DNA of 64,000 bases from Bifidobacterium anseris. Lineage in GTDB: Bacteria; Actinomycetota; Actinomycetes; Actinomycetales; Bifidobacteriaceae. This document shows, piece by piece, positions 57,613 to 64,000 of this stretch; the stretch's first letter is position 1; each line of letters begins with the position of its first letter. The notes under the pieces were generated by a model. The model was not told where the DNA came from, searched no databases, and saw nothing but the letters and a program-made list of their open reading frames with translations. Location: NCBI RefSeq assembly GCF_002860345.1, contig NZ_NMYC01000005.1, forward strand, positions 682,001 through 746,000. The letters are read 5' to 3'. A program made the position numbers and the translations under genes.

Positions 57613-58272
57613 ATGAGCGACGTACGGGCCATCGATGAGCGGTCGCTGCGCGAGGCGAGGAAGGTCGTCGAGGGCGGCGGCCTCGTCGTGCTGCCGACCG
57701 ACACCGTCTACGGCATCGCGTGCGACCCGCACAACGGCGACGCGATCGCGCGGATCTACGCGGCCAAGCGCCGCCCCCGCACGAAGGCGCTGCAGGTGAT
57801 CATGGCCTCGGTCGACGATCTGGACGCCCTCGGCCTGACGCTGCCGACGCCGCTCAACCGTCTCGCCGCGCAGCTGCTGCCCGGCGCGTTCTCGCCGATC
57901 GCGCTCGCCGACGACGACTGCGCATTGTGCACGACGAGCCGCGACGCGCGCGGCGTGCGCACTCAGGCGATCCGCGTGCCGAACTCGCACGCCTGCCTTG
58001 AGGTGCTGCGCGCGACGGGGCCGCTCGCCGCGTCGAGCGCAAACCGTTCGGGCGGCGAGAGCGCGCAGAGCGTCGACGAGGCGGTGCGCGCCTTCGGCGA
58101 CGCCGTCGACCTGTATCTTGACGGCGGCCCGACGATCGGACATGTCGCGAGCACCGTCGTGGCGGCCGACCCCCTCGCGCGCGACGGCATAGAGATCCTG
58201 CGCGAGGGCGTCATCCCGGCTTCGGTCATCCGCCGCGCGATCCATATGAACGGCGGCGGTCTGGGTCTATGA
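57613..58272 (+). CDS. L-threonylcarbamoyladenylate synthase (Sua5/YrdC family)
   Basis: 219 residues, start ATG 57613 behind GGGGGAG. LVVLPTDTVYGIACDP, KRRPRTKALQVI and the ATP/threonine site APLAASSANRSGG-like block (here GPLAASSANRSGG) are YrdC features. It makes the threonylcarbamoyl-AMP used for t6A in tRNAs reading ANN codons. The LLPGAFSPIAL block replaces the usual PGP-type sequence. Stop overlaps the next start (ATGA). In Actinobacteria this gene regularly follows prmC. Confidence 0.9.
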   Translation: MSDVRAIDERSLREARKVVEGGGLVVLPTDTVYGIACDPHNGDAIARIYAAKRRPRTKALQVIMASVDDLDALGLTLPTPLNRLAAQLLPGAFSPIALADDDCALCTTSRDARGVRTQAIRVPNSHACLEVLRATGPLAASSANRSGGESAQSVDEAVRAFGDAVDLYLDGGPTIGHVASTVVAADPLARDGIEILREGVIPASVIRRAIHMNGGGLGL

Positions 58273-59522
58273 AGGTCTACCTGTTCATCTGCCTGCTCGC
58301 GGCCTGCGCGACGTTCCTGTACACGCCGATCGTGCGCCATGTGGCGATCCGCGTCGGCGCGGTCGGCGAGGTGCGCGCGCGCGACGTGCACACGGTGCCG
58401 ACCCCGCGCATGGGTGGCGTCGGCATGCTGTGCGGTTTCCTGACGGCGATGTTCTTCGCGTCCCGCCTCAACTTCCTGCAGGGGGTCTTCCGCGAGAACC
58501 ACCAGGCGTACATCGTCATGGCGGGCGCGGCGCTCATCTGCCTGCTGGGCGTGTGCGACGACATCTGGGACCTCGATTGGATGCTCAAGCTCGCCGGGCA
58601 GCTGCTCATCTCGGTGTTCGTCGCATGGGGCGGCCTGCAGATCATCACGTTGCCGATCGGGTCGCTCGTGACGGCGTCGCCGACGATCTCGATCGCGATC
58701 ACGGCGCTGCTCATCGTCGTGTCGATCAACGCCGTGAACTTCGTCGACGGCCTCGACGGCCTCGCCGCCGGCATCGTCGCGATCGGCGGCATCGCCTTCG
58801 GCATCTACTCGTACATCCTCGCGCGCTCGGCGCCGTCGTACGCGTCGATGGCGACGCTCGTCGACGTCGCGATGGTCGGAGTCTGCCTCGGCTTTCTGCT
58901 GCACAACTGGCATCCGGCGAAGCTGTTCATGGGCGATTCCGGATCGATGCTGCTCGGCTACCTGATCACCTGCGCGTCGATCATCATGACCGGACGCATC
59001 GATCCGGCCACGGTGAACGCGTCGATCTACCTGCCCGCGTTCATGCCGATCCTGCTGCCGATCCTCGTGCTGTTCCTGCCGGTGCTCGACATGATGATGG
59101 CGATCTGCCGACGTCTGAGCAAAGGGCAGTCGCCGATGCACCCCGACCGCATGCATCTGCACCACCGCATGCTGCGCATCGGCCATTCGGTGCGCGGCGC
59201 CGTGCTCATCCTGTGGGGATGGGCGGCGCTCATCGCCTTCGGCTCGCTGATGCTGCTGTTCTTCCGGCCGCTCCATGTGCTCGTCGTCTTCCTCATGGCC
59301 GCCGCCGCGCTCACCGTCGCGACGATGTATCCGTCGATCCGCCGGCGCATGAACGGCGAGGTCGACGGCGAGGAACCGCCCGAGGAGCGAGACGCCGATC
59401 ATCCGGGGCATGCGCGCGGCGGCGACGGACGGCATCGCGCGCGGCACATGCGCGACGCCGCGTCGTCGGGTCCGGCATCGCCATCGGCGGGAGGAAGGCA
59501 GCGCGGACGCCGGGACGAGTGA
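58269..59522 (+). CDS. Polyprenyl-phosphate GlcNAc-1-phosphate transferase (WecA/TagO-like)
   Basis: 417 residues with about 11 membrane segments. The family Asp and His motifs are present: PRMGGVGMLCG, GVCDDIWDLDW, VNFVDGLDGLAAG, NWHPAKLFMGDSGSMLLG and HPDRMHLHHRML. It starts lipid-linked glycan synthesis by transferring a phospho-sugar to undecaprenyl or decaprenyl phosphate. The charged C-terminal tail of ~70 residues is cytoplasmic. Confidence 0.9.
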   Translation: MKVYLFICLLAACATFLYTPIVRHVAIRVGAVGEVRARDVHTVPTPRMGGVGMLCGFLTAMFFASRLNFLQGVFRENHQAYIVMAGAALICLLGVCDDIWDLDWMLKLAGQLLISVFVAWGGLQIITLPIGSLVTASPTISIAITALLIVVSINAVNFVDGLDGLAAGIVAIGGIAFGIYSYILARSAPSYASMATLVDVAMVGVCLGFLLHNWHPAKLFMGDSGSMLLGYLITCASIIMTGRIDPATVNASIYLPAFMPILLPILVLFLPVLDMMMAICRRLSKGQSPMHPDRMHLHHRMLRIGHSVRGAVLILWGWAALIAFGSLMLLFFRPLHVLVVFLMAAAALTVATMYPSIRRRMNGEVDGEEPPEERDADHPGHARGGDGRHRARHMRDAASSGPASPSAGGRQRGRRDE

Positions 59523-59574
59523 GCGGACGCCTTGCATCGCGCTCGCGCCGCGACTGCGCGGGAAAGCGTGGTGA

Positions 59575-61251
<1,677 letters not shown>

Positions 61252-61265
61252 CGGCGCCGCATCGC

Positions 61266-61300
61266 AACCTACCGCGCAGCGCCGCGCCGCGCGGTAGGTT
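61266..61300 (+). terminator. First hairpin after guaB
   Basis: AACCTACCGCGC (61266-61277) pairs perfectly with 61289-61300. Confidence 0.75.
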
Positions 61301-61318
61301 GACGCACGGCAAGCACCG

Positions 61319-61363
61319 AGGGCCGTCCCCATATGGTCACAACCATACGGGGACGGCCCTTTT
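61319..61363 (+). terminator. Second, strong terminator after guaB
   Basis: GGGCCGTCCCC (61320-61330) pairs with 61349-61359, with a 6-bp inner stem (TATGGT with ACCATA), followed by TTTT. Confidence 0.9.
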
Positions 61364-61438
61364 CGTTCGGTCCGCGCGGCATCCGGGTGGTCGCCATGCC
61401 GCCAGACGCACCCCTGCGCCCATACCTGCGGCATCGTA

Positions 61439-61680
61439 GCGGCATTCTTTAGGTGGGTTCACCCGCATACCGCCATCGTAGAGGGCGGCATCCTGTGGGT
61501 GGGATCACTCAAATACTGCCGTTGGCATGGACTTCAGCGGCATTCTTTAGGTGGGTTCACCCGCATACCGCCATCGCCAGCTGTTGGGGTGGCCGTTTAT
61601 GAGTGAGCTCACCTATACAATGCCATTGTTGGTTGGGCACACAGCATTCTATGGGTGAGCTTACGCAAATACCGCCATTG
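61439..61680 (+). repeat. Tandem array of ~52-bp units with a palindromic core
   Basis: Five 40-bp units at 61439, 61485, 61537, 61589 and 61641, at spacings of 46, 52, 52 and 52 bp. Units 1 and 3 are identical over 40 bp; the others are degenerate. The centre of each is a palindrome of form GTGRGNTYAC: GTGGGTTCAC, GTGGGATCAC, GTGAGCTCAC (perfect) and GTGAGCTTAC. A sixth, more degenerate unit probably starts at 61681. The array lies upstream of the pilin gene. Confidence 0.85.
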
Positions 61681-61714
61681 GCGGGGTGCTGTGGGTAGGG
61701 CGGCGCAAGCAGGG

Positions 61715-61746
61715 GGCCGGCGGCCATCCGGCGGCCATCCGGCGGC
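61715..61746 (+). repeat. 11-bp tandem repeat (CCGGCGGCCAT)
   Basis: CCGGCGGCCAT is repeated twice and begun a third time, directly after the palindrome array. Confidence 0.75.
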
Positions 61747-61929
61747 GAGACGGTCCGTACGGCGGGACGGTTGTGACGATATTGTGCAAACCTTCGGGTA
61801 TTGTTGGTGATGATATCGTATTCGTTCACTGGAGGAGAAAGCTGCCAGTGTGGACGATACGCCTAAAGAATCAGAGAATCATTGCGCTTGCAAGGATTCT
61901 CAGCACCAAGAGGCAGTAAGGAACCCTGT

Positions 61930-64000
61930 ATGGACATCCAAGCTACACAGAAGTCGGGGGTGCGCAATGCCATCGTTCGCATCGCCGCGCTCGTCGTGAC
62001 GCTCACGATGCTCGTCGCGACCACCGTGTTCGGCGTCGGCCGCGCGCACGCCGCCGAACTGACGGCGAGCGCCGACCCGACGACCTTCACGCAGTGGACC
62101 GAAGGCGTCGGCAACCCGCTCGACCCGCGCTCCAACGGCCGCGTCTGGACCGACAAGTCGGTCACGACCGGCGATGTGACGCTCGACGCCGGCAACGGCG
62201 AACAGGTCGTCGTCGGCAAGGACAAGGCCGCCGACTTCCTCGTCGGCCTGTCCGCGATGTCGAGCGCCCAGCAGATCACCGGCATGAGCAGCGGCAACAA
62301 GCCGCTCGACGTCACGCTCGTGCTCGACGTCTCCGGTTCGATGTCCTCCAACATGGACTACACCTATACGCCGGTCTACGGCGAGGTCACCGGCGAGACG
62401 CTGTTCGTCCGCAGCGACTCCGGGAGCTACACGGCCGTGTATCCGATTATGAACGAGACGACCGGTCACTGGCAGTACACCGATAGGGACGGATCGGTGC
62501 TGTACACGCCGAAGATGAGCCCTGAAGACACCGATCCGGATCATGTCCAGCTCTACCGCCGTATGCCGCGCATCACGCGTCTCGACGCGCTGAAGACCGC
62601 CGTCAACGGCTTCCTCGACCAGATGGCCGCGCGCAACGCGCAGATCTCCGATGCGGCCGCGAAGAACCGCGCCGGCATCGTCACCTTCGAAAGCAGGGCG
62701 GAGATCAAATCGCGCTTCACCGACGACACGGCCGCCCTGCAGGGCATCGTCAACGGCCTTCGCGACCTCGGCGGCACCTATTCCGCCGAAGGCCTGCAGC
62801 TCGCCCATCAGCTGATCGACGAGGACAAGCGCACGAACGCCGATTCCGTCGTCATCTTCTTCACCGACGGCGATCCCTTCGACTACGACGAGGCCGTCGC
62901 CGAGGCGAAGTCGCTCAAGGACTCCGGCACGCCGATTTATGCGGTCGGCACCTTCAACACGCCGGACATCAACAACCTGAGCTACACGTCGAACCGCTAT
63001 ATGCAGGCCGTCTCGAGCAACTATCCGAACGCCACGACGATGCAGGACCTCGGCGAGCGCGCGCCGGATTCCGACTACTACATGAACGCCAACAACGCCG
63101 ACCAGCTCAAGAACATCTTCAACGACATCTGGACGGCGATCTCGAGCAAGCCGTCGTCGCCGATCGCGACGACGACCGAGTCGGGCATGGAACGCGGCAC
63201 GATCACGTTCACCGACGAACTCGGCGCCTACATGACGGTGCGCGACATGAACAGCGTCGTCTTCGCCGGCAGGCAGTTCACCGCAAAGACCTCCGAAACC
63301 TCCGAGGACGGTGCGACGACGACCTACGTCTTCGAAGGCGAAGTCGACGGCAACCCGATCTACGGCACCGCGAACCTCGCCGATCTCGTCGTCACCGTGA
63401 CGCACGGCGAAACCGAAACAGTGCGCGTGCAGGTGCCCGAGCAGCTGCTGCCGCTGCGCCTGTATTCGGTGAGCGTCGATCAGGACGGCAACGTGACGAC
63501 GACGATCAACGACACGTTCCCGATCCGCGTCTTCTACTCGGTCGGCCTCAAGGATGGCGTGCGTGATGCGCTCGCGAACCCGGACGAGGCGCTCGCCGCG
63601 TACGTCAAGGACAACGGCGAGACCTTCACGTCGAACAAGTACGAAGAGGACGCCGAGCGCGGCTCGACGACGGCGACGTTCACGCCGGCGAAGTCGAACG
63701 ACTTCTACTACTTCGTCAACGACACGCCGCTGTACAACTCCGAGAACGTGTCCGACCCGGCCAAGTCGATCGAGGAAGGCAAGACCTACCACTATCTGCG
63801 CACCTACTACGCGGACAACGCGAAGCATGAGCAGTGGGTCGCCGTCAACGGCGCCGACGCCGCCGGCAAGACGCAGACGGGCGCGAACGGCGACGTCTTC
63901 GTGCCGGCCGGCACCGTGCGCATGGGCTTGGCGAACTACACGGTCGCGAAGAAGGACAACGTGACGAAGACGGCGACCGCGGCAATCGCGCCGCGCTGGG
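61930..64000 (+). CDS. VWA-domain sortase-type surface pilin/adhesin, 5' part
   Basis: Open frame from ATG 61930 (AAGGA 7 nt upstream) through the window end; at least 690 codons, C-terminus missing. A Sec signal peptide ends at AHA near residue 41. A von Willebrand A domain begins at about residue 128 with the metal site DVSGSMS (Asp133, Ser135, Ser137) and continues through VVIFFTDGDPFDY. C-terminal to it are IgG-like (CnaB/pilin) regions rich in Thr and Tyr. This matches the large tip or backbone pilins of bifidobacterial sortase-dependent pili; the LPxTG anchor and sortase gene would lie beyond the window. No stop codon appears, so it was easy to miss in an ORF list. Confidence 0.85.
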   Translation, partial: MDIQATQKSGVRNAIVRIAALVVTLTMLVATTVFGVGRAHAAELTASADPTTFTQWTEGVGNPLDPRSNGRVWTDKSVTTGDVTLDAGNGEQVVVGKDKAADFLVGLSAMSSAQQITGMSSGNKPLDVTLVLDVSGSMSSNMDYTYTPVYGEVTGETLFVRSDSGSYTAVYPIMNETTGHWQYTDRDGSVLYTPKMSPEDTDPDHVQLYRRMPRITRLDALKTAVNGFLDQMAARNAQISDAAAKNRAGIVTFESRAEIKSRFTDDTAALQGIVNGLRDLGGTYSAEGLQLAHQLIDEDKRTNADSVVIFFTDGDPFDYDEAVAEAKSLKDSGTPIYAVGTFNTPDINNLSYTSNRYMQAVSSNYPNATTMQDLGERAPDSDYYMNANNADQLKNIFNDIWTAISSKPSSPIATTTESGMERGTITFTDELGAYMTVRDMNSVVFAGRQFTAKTSETSEDGATTTYVFEGEVDGNPIYGTANLADLVVTVTHGETETVRVQVPEQLLPLRLYSVSVDQDGNVTTTINDTFPIRVFYSVGLKDGVRDALANPDEALAAYVKDNGETFTSNKYEEDAERGSTTATFTPAKSNDFYYFVNDTPLYNSENVSDPAKSIEEGKTYHYLRTYYADNAKHEQWVAVNGADAAGKTQTGANGDVFVPAGTVRMGLANYTVAKKDNVTKTATAAIAPRW

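Noticed and set aside
61439-61680. CRISPR array
   Set aside because: Units are degenerate, the gaps between 40-bp units are only 6-12 bp and share sequence, and no cas gene is in the window.
61686-61919. 77-codon frame before the pilin
   Set aside because: Begins inside the repeat array, has no ribosome site and ends 10 bp before the pilin start; composition not protein-like.

Overview
The window is chromosomal DNA from a GC-rich actinobacterium, almost certainly a Bifidobacterium. The evidence is the gene order (ftsH followed by a FolK-like gene and a DUF3180 gene; dacB-tilS-hpt-ftsH), the cytoplasmic xylo-oligosaccharide gene set (xylA, xylB, several GH43 enzymes, a carbohydrate ABC importer, LacI and ROK regulators), a GH94 phosphorylase, and a sortase-type pilin with a VWA domain. 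I see no plasmid or prophage functions. The species is not resolved.

Layout. 1-8334: accessory and envelope-type genes: an OLD-like ATPase cut by the window edge, a HAD protein, a Cys-rich protein, a cutinase-like lipoprotein, a zinc-ribbon/PASTA membrane protein, a DUF2130 nuclease-like coiled-coil protein and two small membrane proteins. 8456-8749: tRNA-Asp, tRNA-Asp, tRNA-Phe. 8811-9168: a 358-bp non-autonomous insertion element with 29-bp inverted ends and an 8-bp target duplication, inserted in a 53-bp-period repeat that recurs at 27194-27405. 9316-11844: GH94 phosphorylase. 12194-19182: two glycosyltransferases, an AI-2E-family exporter and an ABC exporter pair. 19228-26108: dacB-tilS-hpt-ftsH, a degenerate FolB/FolK-like gene and a DUF3180 gene; most junctions overlap. 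26154-29698 (minus strand): thioesterase, ettA, def. 29779-32142: a lower-GC island with two paralogous unknown lipoproteins, bracketed by a 20-bp exact repeat. 32136-34164: O-acetylhomoserine sulfhydrylase and a flavodoxin-fold oxidoreductase.

34494-52365 is a complete locus for using xylo- or arabinoxylo-oligosaccharides. An importer (binding protein plus two permeases, no ATPase gene) feeds three GH43 glycosidases and two different esterases. None of these five enzymes has a signal peptide, so decorated oligosaccharides appear to be taken up intact and trimmed in the cytoplasm. XylA and XylB carry xylose to xylulose-5-phosphate, the entry to the bifid shunt. A LacI-type and a ROK-type repressor sit beside palindromes that look like their operators. 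The ROK-type palindrome also lies in front of the distant GH94 gene.

52529-61251: housekeeping genes: an ECF transporter component, a coiled-coil membrane protein, a CAT-anticodon tRNA, rpmE, prfA, prmC, a Sua5/YrdC-type gene, a WecA-like transferase and guaB. 61252-61929: two terminators, then a tandem array of ~52-bp units with a palindromic core. 61930-64000: the start of a large VWA-containing surface pilin, cut by the window end.

Six genes have a TANNNT hexamer 6-8 nt before the start codon and little or no Shine-Dalgarno sequence, the pattern expected for leaderless transcripts. Most other genes have a clear AGGAGG-type site.
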